From positions 1-15,618 of the forward strand of contig DASZOL010000109.1 of assembly GCA_035550795.1 (NCBI GenBank): a DNA stretch of 15,618 nucleotides. The letters run 5' to 3'. The position numbers were made by a program, and so were the translations under genes. A model generated the notes under the pieces. That model saw only the letters and a list, made by a program, of their open reading frames with translations, was not told the DNA's origin and did no database searches. The first letter of the stretch is position 1; every line of letters begins with the position of its first letter. Below, one piece after another: positions 6,095-13,453 of this stretch. The stretch comes from DASRDR01 sp035550795 (GTDB lineage: Bacteria; Methylomirabilota; Methylomirabilia; Rokubacteriales; DASRDR01).

Positions 6095-7114
6095 TCAGCC
6101 GGCCAGGGACTCCCAGTCGCCCTCCGAGGCGTCCAGCGCGATCGCGAGGCTCCCGTTGGAGCCGGCGAACACCGGGTCCTCGACCACGCGCACCGCGCCG
6201 CCGCCGTAGTCGGCGAGGACCCGCTCCATGGCGGCCGCGAGGCCGGGCACCTGGGAGCCGCCGCCCGCCAGGATGATGTTGTGGCGGACGCGCTCCTGGT
6301 ACTCGGGCTCCACCCGCGCCAGGAGGTCGGCCATCGTCTCCGTGATCGGCGCCACCAGGCTCTCGCACGCGCGGCGCATCTCACCCGTGATGTCGATCGG
6401 GGTGGCCCTGGCGGCCTTCTGGACGGTGACGACGACGGGGCCGGGCGGCTCGCCCACGAAGCTCCATTTCTCTTTCCAGTCGCGGACCATGTAGATGGAG
6501 AACTGGGCGTCGGGGTGCTTGGCCCGGACGAGGGTCATCAGCTGCTCGTCGACGGAGTCGCCCGCGTTCGTGAGGGTCCGCTGGTCTTCCTCGGTGGGAT
6601 ACCGGCCCCGCATGACGCAGAAGTCCGTCGTCCCGGCGCCGATGTCGACGATCATCGTGTGCAGCAGCGCATCCATCCCGTAGGACACGGCGAAGGGCTC
6701 CGACACGATCATCAGGGCATCGGCGACCCCCTTCACGGCGCTCCGCAGGTTCTGGCGGCTCACGCGGAGAGCCTCGGCCGGCACGCCCACGACCGCGCGG
6801 ATCGGCTGGCCATCCCGCCCACCGGCCAGCGAGATGAGGTGCCGCAGGAGCTCCCGCACCGCCAGCTCGTCCCGCTCGGAGCCTTCCTTGATCAGGCCCC
6901 GCTCGAGGGGGCGGCGCAGGTCGAGCATCGGCCGGTTGTCGAGCGCCTCCCGGCCGAACAGGATGGGCTTCTTCACGAGGCGCCGGGCCACCATGTCGAC
7001 CGGCCAGCCGACGTAGCTCTCGACCACGTGCCGGCCGCCGTTCGAGGCGGAGATCGAGCTCCGGGAGGTGCCCAGATCGATGCCGACGTGGAGGACATCG
7101 GTCTTCTTACTCAT
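6095..7114 (-). CDS. MamK-family actin-like ATPase
   Basis: A 339-aa cytoplasmic protein of the actin/Hsp70 ATPase fold, predicted to form filaments. Phosphate-1 loop: VGIDLGTSRSS (residues 10-20). Phosphate-2 loop: IVDIGAGTTDF (155-165). Adenosine motif: IILAGGGSQVPGL (280-291). MamK-like landmarks are present along the whole length: the VGWPVDMVARRL segment (35-46), MLDLRRPLERG (63-73), VSEPFAVSYGMD (137-148), NAGDSVDEQL (183-192) and KWSFVGE (216-222). From memory of MamK of Magnetospirillum, its catalytic E143 and D161 are 18 residues apart; here E139 (VSEPF) and D157 (IVDIG) keep that spacing. Length is close to MamK (~347). It is shorter on N- and C-terminal tails. The ATG at 7114 follows the amidase TAG with no gap, and AGGGAG lies 8 bases upstream. 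No mamA/B/E/I/M/Q gene is seen. A plain MreB or DnaK assignment fits less well. Confidence 0.85.
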   Translation of the reverse strand: MSKKTDVLHVGIDLGTSRSSISASNGGRHVVESYVGWPVDMVARRLVKKPILFGREALDNRPMLDLRRPLERGLIKEGSERDELAVRELLRHLISLAGGRDGQPIRAVVGVPAEALRVSRQNLRSAVKGVADALMIVSEPFAVSYGMDALLHTMIVDIGAGTTDFCVMRGRYPTEEDQRTLTNAGDSVDEQLMTLVRAKHPDAQFSIYMVRDWKEKWSFVGEPPGPVVVTVQKAARATPIDITGEMRRACESLVAPITETMADLLARVEPEYQERVRHNIILAGGGSQVPGLAAAMERVLADYGGGAVRVVEDPVFAGSNGSLAIALDASEGDWESLAG

Positions 7115-8098
7115 CTACTGGCTCCCTTTCGCCTGGCCCAGCGTGGCGACGCGGTTGCGAGCCTCCGCGTACGCGTGGATACCATTGAAGAGCGCGCGTG
7201 CGATGCGGCGGCGGTAGGCAGTATCCGCGAGCCGTTCGGCCTCCTCGTCGTTCGACAGGCACGAGACCTCGGCGAGGATCCCGGGGCTCTCCGTCGCGAC
7301 GAGCACCAGGAACGGGGCGCTGCGCACTCCCTTGTCCCGGATCGCGGGGTTCGTGTCGCCCAGGATCTCGACGAGCTCATGCTGGACGACCTGAGCCAGC
7401 TTCCGCGACTCCGCCTGGCGGACGTGGGCGTACACGCCCTCGAGGAGGCGGCGGAAGTCGGCCAGATGATAGCCAGACTCGTGGTTCTCCTTGCCGGCGA
7501 GCTGCTCGGCCCGCGGGTCGTCCGCCGGCCCCAGGTAGTACGTCTCGACGGCGTGGCACTCCTTGGAGGGGACCGAGTTGACGTGAATCGACACGAACAG
7601 GTCGCCTCGCTCCTGGTTCGCGAGCTGGGCGCGCCGCCGGAGCGAGACGTACCCGTCGCTGTCCCGCGTCATGGCGACGTCGTACTTCGCCCGCTTGAGC
7701 AGGCTCCGTAGCTCCCGGGCGATGCCCAGCGTGATCTCCTTCTCCCAGATGCCCTTCGCCCGTGCCCCGGAGTCGTTGCCGCCGTGCCCGGGGTCCAGCA
7801 CGAGCTTCCTCACGCCGAGGGAGGCCATCATCGGCTCGAGCGCCTTCGGCACCGGGAGGCTCAGGACGACCGGCCTTGTCGCGACGCCGGTCATCCGGTC
7901 GGGGCCGCTTCCGGACAAGGGGTTGTAGGCGAGGAGCCCGAGCGTCGGGAGCGCGACGAGGAGCGCGGCCTGGATGACCCCTCGACGGAGCTGGGCCCCG
8001 ACGCGGAACGGCGGCGGCGGGAGTCCGCGGATCGTGTCGACGTTCTCCCGTACGGCCTGCCGGAGGAGCTGGTGCTTGAGGGGGTCGGACGGCGGCAT
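7115..8098 (-). CDS. membrane-anchored N-acetylmuramoyl-L-alanine amidase (Amidase_3)
   Basis: A 327-aa zinc amidase that cleaves the amide bond between N-acetylmuramic acid and the stem peptide of peptidoglycan. The Amidase_3 zinc site is complete: His105 in LDPGHGG, Glu121 in WEKEITL, His172 in SIHVNS, and the catalytic Glu277 in AEVSCLSN; the RDKGVRSAPFLVL segment (254-266) is also typical. In place of a cleavable signal there is a ~40-residue basic N-terminal tail followed by one hydrophobic segment (~41-58). This should anchor the protein with the tail in the cytoplasm and the catalytic domain outside. There is no AMIN or LysM/SPOR targeting domain. The ATG at 8098 lies 15 bp after the acyl-CoA dehydrogenase stop, and the TAG directly precedes the MamK-like ATG. 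The arrangement suggests the actin filament could position or regulate this hydrolase. Confidence 0.92.
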   Translation of the reverse strand: MPPSDPLKHQLLRQAVRENVDTIRGLPPPPFRVGAQLRRGVIQAALLVALPTLGLLAYNPLSGSGPDRMTGVATRPVVLSLPVPKALEPMMASLGVRKLVLDPGHGGNDSGARAKGIWEKEITLGIARELRSLLKRAKYDVAMTRDSDGYVSLRRRAQLANQERGDLFVSIHVNSVPSKECHAVETYYLGPADDPRAEQLAGKENHESGYHLADFRRLLEGVYAHVRQAESRKLAQVVQHELVEILGDTNPAIRDKGVRSAPFLVLVATESPGILAEVSCLSNDEEAERLADTAYRRRIARALFNGIHAYAEARNRVATLGQAKGSQ

Positions 8099-8113
8099 CG
8101 GCCGGGCCCGGGA

Positions 8114-9262
8114 CTAGAGCTCCAGCAGCCGCGCGACGCGTTCACGGTGGAGCGTCGCGTCGCCGAACGCCACTTCCGAGCCCTTGGCGCGCTTGAAGTA
8201 GAGGTGCAGGTCGTGCTCCCAGGTGAAGCCGATCCCCCCGTGGACCTGGATCCCGTCGCCGGCGACCTTGCGGTAGGCATCGGACACGAACGCCTTGGCC
8301 ATCGAGGCGGCCAGCATGGCGTCGGGGGCGCGCTGATCCGCTGCCCACGCCGCGTAGTAGGTGATGGACTTCGCGTTCTCCACGGCCACCAGCATGTCGG
8401 CGCACTTGTGCTTGACCGCCTGGTAGGCGCCGATCGGGCGCCCGAAGGCGATGCGCACCTTCGCGTACTCGGTCGAGAGGTCGAGGACCTTCTGCGCCCC
8501 GCCGCACATCTCGGCGCAGAGGGCAACGGCGGCCTGGTCGAGCACCCGGGTGAGGACGGGCCATGCCTGGTGGAGCGATCCCAGCAGCGCGTCCGGCGCG
8601 ACCTCGACGCGCCGGAGGCTCACCTCGGCGAGCTTCCGCGTCTGGTCCATCGTCGGCAAGAGCGCGGTCGTGACTCCCTTCCGGTCCGCCGAAACCAGAA
8701 AGAGGCTCACCCCGTGCGAGGGGTCGCCCTTCGTGGCCCGGGCCGTCCGCGCGGCCACGACGAGGAGATCCGCCGCGTGGCCGTCCGGCACGAAGAGCTT
8801 GGTGCCCGAGAGGACGAAGCCTCCGTCCTTCCCCGGCTTGGCGGTGACCTCGATCCCGGCGGCGTCCCAGCGGGCGCTCTCCTCGAGGAGCGCGAGCGTC
8901 GCCCGGGCCTCGCCGGCGGCGATCCGGGGCAGCCACGCCGCCTTCTGGGCGTCCGTGCCGGCGTGGAGGACGGCGAGGCCGCCCAGGAGCACGGTCGAGA
9001 AGAACGGGCCGGGCATCACGACCCGCCCCATCTCCTCCAGCACCACCGTGAGATCGACGAGCCCCAGCCCGACGCCGCCATGCGCCTCGGGGTAGATGAG
9101 GCCGAGCCAGCCCAACTCGGCCAGCTTGCCCCAGAACTCGTCGGTCGTGCCGGTGGGATCCTCCATCATCCGGCGGACGAATCCGGACGGGCACTCCTTC
9201 TCGAGGAAGCTCCGCGCCGTCTGGCGCAGGAGGTCCTGCTCCTGGCTGAACCCGAAGTCCAT
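8114..9262 (-). CDS. acyl-CoA dehydrogenase family protein, probably the non-catalytic partner subunit
   Basis: A 382-aa flavoprotein-fold subunit of the acyl-CoA dehydrogenase family. N-terminal MDFGFSQEQDLLRQTARSFL, the GWLGLIYPEAHGGVG segment (~51-65), the mid beta domain (GTKLFVPDGHAADLLVVAA) and the helical C-domain with KVRIAFGRPIGAYQAVKH and QVHGGIGFTWEHDLHLYFKRA are all standard. At the C-terminus, where catalytic members have an E-G-(G)-T motif, this protein reads VAFGDATLHRER (364-375), so the catalytic glutamate is missing. This FGDA-HRER ending is typical of the inactive subunit in heteromeric dehydrogenases such as the mycobacterial ChsE/FadE pairs. It starts 3 bp after the stop of the partner at 9266-10459. 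Substrate is unknown; bulky acyl-CoAs are plausible for heteromeric enzymes. Confidence 0.9.
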   Translation of the reverse strand: MDFGFSQEQDLLRQTARSFLEKECPSGFVRRMMEDPTGTTDEFWGKLAELGWLGLIYPEAHGGVGLGLVDLTVVLEEMGRVVMPGPFFSTVLLGGLAVLHAGTDAQKAAWLPRIAAGEARATLALLEESARWDAAGIEVTAKPGKDGGFVLSGTKLFVPDGHAADLLVVAARTARATKGDPSHGVSLFLVSADRKGVTTALLPTMDQTRKLAEVSLRRVEVAPDALLGSLHQAWPVLTRVLDQAAVALCAEMCGGAQKVLDLSTEYAKVRIAFGRPIGAYQAVKHKCADMLVAVENAKSITYYAAWAADQRAPDAMLAASMAKAFVSDAYRKVAGDGIQVHGGIGFTWEHDLHLYFKRAKGSEVAFGDATLHRERVARLLEL

Positions 9263-9265
9263 GGA

Positions 9266-10459
9266 TCAGTCCTTGGGCAGGCCGAGGACGCGCTCGGCCA
9301 GGATGTTGCGCTGGATCTCCGTCGTGCCCCCCTCGATCGAGTTGGCGCGGGACCGCAGGAACGTGTAGTGCCAGTTGCCCCGGTCCACCGCCCAGGGTGA
9401 CCCCGGGCTGAGCTGGCCGTAGGAACCCAGGAGCTCCTGGGCCAGATCCTGCAGCGCCTGGTGCCGGTCGCACCACCAGATCTTCCCCGCGGAGGCCTCG
9501 GAGCCCGGCGCCTCGCCCCGGATGAGCTTCGTGATCGCGCGCTTGGCCGTGTACTTGAACGCCGCGTTGTCGATCACGAGCTGCGCGAGCCGCTGGCGCA
9601 GCACCGGGTCCTTCGCGGCGGGCCGGCCGTCCCGCGACATCCGGCGGGCCAGCTCGAGCGTCGCGCCGGTGGCGATCTCGAACCGCGCCTGGAGCCCGAA
9701 CCCGAGCGCCAGCCGCTCGTACATGAGCGTCGTGATGCCGACCTGCCAGCCCTGCCCCTCTCCGCCGAGAATGTTCTCGGCGGGCACGCGGACGTTCTCG
9801 AAGAACACCTCGTTGAACTCGGCGTCGCCGGTGATCTGGCGAAGCGGCCGCACCGTGATCCCCGGGGAGTGCATGTCGAGGAGGAAGTACGTGAGCCCCT
9901 TGTGCTTCGGCACGCCCGGGTCGGTGCGGGCCAGCAGCATCATCCAGTCGGAGATCTGCGCGAGGCTGGTCCAGACCTTTTGGCCGTTGACCACGTAGTG
10001 GTCGCCGTCCTTCACGGCCCGGGTCTGGAGGGCGGCGAGATCCGATCCGGCGTTCGGCTCCGAGTAGCCCTGGCACCAGATCTCCTCGCAGGTGAGGATC
10101 TTCTGGAGGTGGCGCTGCTTCTGGACGTTCGTGCCATAGGCGATGATCGTCGGGCCGGCCATGCCCAGGCCGAGGACGTTGAGCGGCGGGGGCGCCCGGT
10201 GGAGGACCAGCTCCTCGTGGAGGAGGAGCTCCTCCATCCAGGTGAGGCCCCGCCCGCCGTACTCCTTCGGCCACGTCAGCCCGAGGAGCCCGGCCTCGTG
10301 GAGGCTCCGCTGCCAGTGCCGGCCGAACTCGTAGAGCTCGGAGCGTGGAACGTCGCTCACGACGGGCCGGGACGCCCAGTCCGGGGGCAGGTTGGCCGAG
10401 AGCCAGGCACGCACCTCGGCGCGAAACGCCTCCTGCTCGGGAGTGAGCCTGAAGTCCAT
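9266..10459 (-). CDS. acyl-CoA dehydrogenase, catalytic subunit
   Basis: A 397-aa FAD-dependent acyl-CoA dehydrogenase, which introduces an alpha-beta double bond into acyl-CoA and passes electrons to electron-transfer flavoprotein. Visible landmarks are the N-terminal helix MDFRLTPEQEAFRAEVRAWL, LLGLTWPKEYGGRGLTW, the FAD/substrate segment CQGYSEPNAGSDLAALQTRA, VNGQKVWTSLAQISDWMMLLART, and the C-terminal NSIEGGTTEIQRNILAERVLGL. The E-G-G-T glutamate (Glu376) is the expected catalytic base. The ATG at 10459 has GGAGG 6-10 bases upstream. The open frame extends further upstream but runs antisense to the amidohydrolase gene and lacks any family similarity. It is the first gene of the minus-strand block and likely forms a heteromeric enzyme with the next gene. 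Confidence 0.93.
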   Translation of the reverse strand: MDFRLTPEQEAFRAEVRAWLSANLPPDWASRPVVSDVPRSELYEFGRHWQRSLHEAGLLGLTWPKEYGGRGLTWMEELLLHEELVLHRAPPPLNVLGLGMAGPTIIAYGTNVQKQRHLQKILTCEEIWCQGYSEPNAGSDLAALQTRAVKDGDHYVVNGQKVWTSLAQISDWMMLLARTDPGVPKHKGLTYFLLDMHSPGITVRPLRQITGDAEFNEVFFENVRVPAENILGGEGQGWQVGITTLMYERLALGFGLQARFEIATGATLELARRMSRDGRPAAKDPVLRQRLAQLVIDNAAFKYTAKRAITKLIRGEAPGSEASAGKIWWCDRHQALQDLAQELLGSYGQLSPGSPWAVDRGNWHYTFLRSRANSIEGGTTEIQRNILAERVLGLPKD

Positions 10460-10492
10460 CGGGTCCTCCGCGGCCTGATTTTGGGCGACGCC

Positions 10493-10502
10493 AGTATATA
10501 GT
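10493..10502. promoter_or_regulatory. AT-rich core of the divergent promoter region
   Basis: In the 166-bp gap between the dehydrogenase start (10459, -) and the amidohydrolase start (10626, +), the sequence AGTATATAGT stands out from GC-rich surroundings. On the minus strand it gives TATACT (10498-10493) and on the plus strand TATAGT (10497-10502), both one or two bases from a -10 consensus. No convincing -35 hexamer is seen on either side, so this is a candidate only. Confidence 0.35.
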
Positions 10503-10625
10503 ACCCGGCCCGCTGGCCGCGACGAACGCGCCCGGGCGCCCGACCCGGTCCCGGGCCCTCCGGTGGCTTGCGCGGGCGCACCGCGGATGCCATCCTCCCC
10601 GTAGCCCGGGACGCCGGTCCATTCC

Positions 10626-12005
10626 ATGCGAAGCCAGACGCTGAAGATCGAGCACGCCCGCTTCGTCGTCACCCTCGACGAGGAGCGGCGGATCATCCAG
10701 GACGGCACGATCTTGGTGGACGGCGAGCGAATCACCCGTGTCGGCAAGGGGACCCAGCTCGCCGGCGTGCCGGCCGACCGCGCCATCGACGCTCGCCACC
10801 TGGTGGTGACTCCCGGCTTCGTCAACGGGCACATGCACATCAGCTACGCCCACGCCGTGCGCGGCATCTTCCTGGACGACGTGGGAAGCCCGCTCGTCCA
10901 CGTCTTCAAGCTCCAGATGGCGATGACGGAGGAGGAGGAATACCACACGACGCTGCTGGGGCTCGTGGAGCTCCTCAAGAACGGGACAGTGTGCTTCGTC
11001 GATCCGGGGAGCACCAAGTTCCCCGACGCGTGTCTTCAGGCCTACGAGGACGCTGGCATCCGCGTGATTCTCGGGGAAGGCGTGGCGGACCAGGCGGCCC
11101 CCTTCCCGCTGCCGCGCTACGGCACGCAGGAGGCCATCGACCGCACGGCCTCGTTCGTCAGGAAGTGGAACGGACGCCTCCAGGGGCGGGTCCGGGCGTG
11201 GGCGATGCCCTTCTCGCCGGAGACCTGCAGCGCCGATCTCCTGCGCGGGGTCAAGCGGGTGGCCGATGAGCACGGGACCGGGCTGACCCTTCACCACCTG
11301 AGCGGGACGCACGCGCGCCAGGAGTATCTGGCGCGGCATGGGCTCCGCCCCACGGAGTACCTCGAGTCGGTGGGCGTCCTCGGCCCGAGCGTCCTCCTGT
11401 CCCACACCCTGGGCCTGGACGACGCCGAGATCGAGTGCCTGGCCCGCACCGGGACCGCGGTCGTCATGTGTCCGGTCACCGCCGCCAAGGGTGGGAAGGG
11501 CATCGTCGAGCAGGGCCGGATGCCCGAGCTGCTCCGGGCGGGCGTGCGGGTCGCGCTCGGCTGCGACTCGCCCAACAACTCGAACCATCTCGATCTGGTC
11601 CGCACCCTGAACATGGCGGCGATCCAGTACAAGGACGCGCGCCAGGACATGCGCCAGATCCCGGCCGAGCAGGCGCTCGAGATGGCGACCCTCATGGGGG
11701 CGCAAGCCGTGGGGCAAGGGGACGCGCTCGGCTCGATCGCGCCGGGCAAGCGGGCCGACCTCGTCCTGTTCGACACGAGGCGGCCGGAGTGGCAGGCCCT
11801 CTTCAATCCCGTCAACAACCTCGTCTACAACGCCGACGGCCGCAGCGTGCACACGGTGATCGTGGACGGCCGCGTCGTCGTCGATGCCTACCGGCAGTCC
11901 TTCGTGGACGAGGAGCGGCTGTTTGCGCGGGTCCAGGAGATGGGCGAGCGGCTGCTGGCCCGGACGGGCGTCACGCTGCCGCACTCGCGCTGGCCGATCG
12001 TCTGA
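10626..12005 (+). CDS. metal-dependent amidohydrolase, ATZ/TRZ-like (COG0402 type)
   Basis: A 459-aa cytoplasmic amidohydrolase with the two-part beta sandwich plus TIM barrel layout of deaminases/hydrolases such as MTA/SAH deaminase and TrzN/AtzA. Metal ligands: His69 and His71 in PGFVNGHMHIS, His224 in TLHHLSGT, and Asp314 in LGCDSPNNSN; His260 in LLSHTLGL is the expected catalytic histidine. The C-terminal GSIAPGKRADLVLFD strand returns to the sandwich. Compared with MTA/SAH deaminase (HLxE), the glutamate three residues after the third histidine is glycine here (Gly227). The NPxSN-type loop reads CPVTAAKGG. Ring deamination in the standard way is therefore doubtful, and hydrolysis of another C-N bond is possible. 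The ATG at 10626 gives a normal N-terminal strand but has no clear ribosome-binding site. It is followed by the MFS gene after 2 bp. Confidence 0.88.
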   Translation: MRSQTLKIEHARFVVTLDEERRIIQDGTILVDGERITRVGKGTQLAGVPADRAIDARHLVVTPGFVNGHMHISYAHAVRGIFLDDVGSPLVHVFKLQMAMTEEEEYHTTLLGLVELLKNGTVCFVDPGSTKFPDACLQAYEDAGIRVILGEGVADQAAPFPLPRYGTQEAIDRTASFVRKWNGRLQGRVRAWAMPFSPETCSADLLRGVKRVADEHGTGLTLHHLSGTHARQEYLARHGLRPTEYLESVGVLGPSVLLSHTLGLDDAEIECLARTGTAVVMCPVTAAKGGKGIVEQGRMPELLRAGVRVALGCDSPNNSNHLDLVRTLNMAAIQYKDARQDMRQIPAEQALEMATLMGAQAVGQGDALGSIAPGKRADLVLFDTRRPEWQALFNPVNNLVYNADGRSVHTVIVDGRVVVDAYRQSFVDEERLFARVQEMGERLLARTGVTLPHSRWPIV

Positions 12006-12007
12006 CC

Positions 12008-13453
12008 GTGAACGCACGCCGCCGACTCTGGCCGGTCGTGCTTGCGGTCCAGCTCGGCGTCCTCCTGGCGGCGCTCGACGCGACCATTGTCGGCACCGCG
12101 ATGCCCACCGTGGTCGCGGCCCTCGGCAGCGCTCACCTCTACCCCTGGCTGTTCTCGATCTACATGCTCGCGTCCACCGCGGTCATGCCCGTCTTCGGGG
12201 GGATCTCGGACCGGCTCGGCCGCCGCGGCCCCTTCGTGGCCGCCATCGTCATCTTCTGCGCCGGCTCGCTCGTCGCGGGTGTCGCGCCCAGCATGCCCGT
12301 GATGGTCGTCGGGCGCGCCGTCCAGGGCGTCGGGGCGGGCGGCCTCCTTGCGCTGTCGCTGATCATCTTCGGCGACCTGTTTGCCGGGCCTCGCCGCGGG
12401 CGAATGCAAGGCTGGATCACGGCGGTCTGGGGCGTGGCCAGCATCGTCGGGCCGCTCCTCGGGGGCGTCATCGTCGATGCCTGGAGCTGGCGCTGGGTGT
12501 TCCTCCTGAACCTCCCCCTCGGCGCGGTGGTCGTCGGCCTGGTCCTCGGGGGCTTGCGCGAGACCGGGGTACACATCGGGGGTCGGGCGCTCGATCTGGC
12601 CGGCACCGCGACGTTCCTGGCCGGCGTGACCGGCCTGATGCTCGCCGTCCTCGAGCCCGGCGCTCCGGGAGGGAGCGGGGCGGGCCGGGTCACGGCGCTC
12701 GTCGTCGCCGCGCTCGGACTCATGGGGTTCGTCTGGGTCGAGCGCCGCTCGTCGGACCCCCTGCTGCCGTTCACCCTCTTCAGGGAGGCGCCGTTCGCTG
12801 CCGGCTCCGCCGCAGCGTTCTTCTCGGGCGCCGCCATGTTCGGGGCGCTGGTGCACGTCCCGCTCCTGGTCCAGTGGGGGCGCGGGGCGGACGCCACGAC
12901 GGCCGGGCTCGCGCTGATGACCATGAGCGTCGGCTGGTCCGTCGGCGGGCTGGTCGCCGGGCAGCTCCTCGGCCGTGTCGGCTTCCGGGCGATGGCGCTG
13001 GCGGGCGCCGCCTTCATGGCGCTGGGCTACGTCGCGCTGGCGCTCAGGCCGGACGTCGACTGGGCGGGCCTCCTGGGGGTCGGCGGGGCGATTGGCGTCG
13101 GGATGGGGCTTCTCTCCATCACCCTCGTGGTGACGGTCCAGACGGCCATCGAGCCCGCCCGGCGGGGCGTCGCGACCTCGGGCCTCCTCTTCTTCCGCAA
13201 CATCGGCGCGACGCTCGGCGTGGCGCTCATGGGCGCCACCCTCACGGCGCGCCTCGGGGTCCGGCTGGCCGGCCTCGAGGATGGAGCGCGGCACCTGCCG
13301 GCGGACCTGGTGCCAGCGCTCGTGCAAGGCATCGGCTACGTCTTCTGGCTTGGCGCCGGCGCGACGGTGCTGACCTTGCTCGCCACCTGCTTCCTGCCGA
13401 ACGGGACCCTGAGGTCCGCCAGCATCCAGGCTCCCGGGGAGGCGCTCGGATGA
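12008..13453 (+). CDS. MFS transporter, DHA2 (EmrB/QacA-like) family
   Basis: A 481-aa inner-membrane transporter with about 14 hydrophobic segments. Family signatures: LDATIVGTAMPTV (residues 23-35, the DHA LDxTIVNxALP motif), motif A GGISDRLGRRGP (64-75), motif B RAVQGVGAGG (103-112), and antiporter motif C GVASIVGPLLGG (142-153), followed by WRWVFLLNLP (161-170). DHA2 proteins are normally proton-driven exporters of drugs or metabolites. Placement between two hydrolases suggests it moves their substrate or product. The GTG at 12008 is chosen because the upstream frame is a shadow of the amidohydrolase; it lies 2 bp after that stop, with no distinct ribosome-binding site, implying coupling. 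Its TGA overlaps the next ATG (ATGA). Confidence 0.92.
   Translation: MNARRRLWPVVLAVQLGVLLAALDATIVGTAMPTVVAALGSAHLYPWLFSIYMLASTAVMPVFGGISDRLGRRGPFVAAIVIFCAGSLVAGVAPSMPVMVVGRAVQGVGAGGLLALSLIIFGDLFAGPRRGRMQGWITAVWGVASIVGPLLGGVIVDAWSWRWVFLLNLPLGAVVVGLVLGGLRETGVHIGGRALDLAGTATFLAGVTGLMLAVLEPGAPGGSGAGRVTALVVAALGLMGFVWVERRSSDPLLPFTLFREAPFAAGSAAAFFSGAAMFGALVHVPLLVQWGRGADATTAGLALMTMSVGWSVGGLVAGQLLGRVGFRAMALAGAAFMALGYVALALRPDVDWAGLLGVGGAIGVGMGLLSITLVVTVQTAIEPARRGVATSGLLFFRNIGATLGVALMGATLTARLGVRLAGLEDGARHLPADLVPALVQGIGYVFWLGAGATVLTLLATCFLPNGTLRSASIQAPGEALG

Noticed and set aside
6095..7114. DnaK/Hsp70 or MreB as the identity of the actin-fold gene
   Set aside because: There is no Hsp70 substrate-binding domain and the length is 339 aa. 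The full-length landmarks match MamK better than MreB.
5687..7711. A 674-codon open frame on the plus strand
   Set aside because: It is antisense to the Nudix, MamK-like and amidase genes, which have complete catalytic motifs and good spacing. The translation shows no domain.
7784..9400. A 538-codon open frame on the plus strand
   Set aside because: It is antisense to the amidase and acyl-CoA dehydrogenase genes, compositionally biased and without recognisable motifs.
8142..12017. A 1291-codon open frame on the minus strand, apparently a giant protein
   Set aside because: It runs antisense through the amidohydrolase and out of frame through both acyl-CoA dehydrogenases. Its translation is low-complexity Arg/Gly/Pro/Ala text without motifs, the usual artefact of very high GC.
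11884..13449. Upstream extension of the M20 hydrolase frame by over 500 codons, suggesting a fusion protein
   Set aside because: The extension is an out-of-frame shadow of the MFS gene. The ATG at 13450 with ATGA overlap gives a full-length family member.
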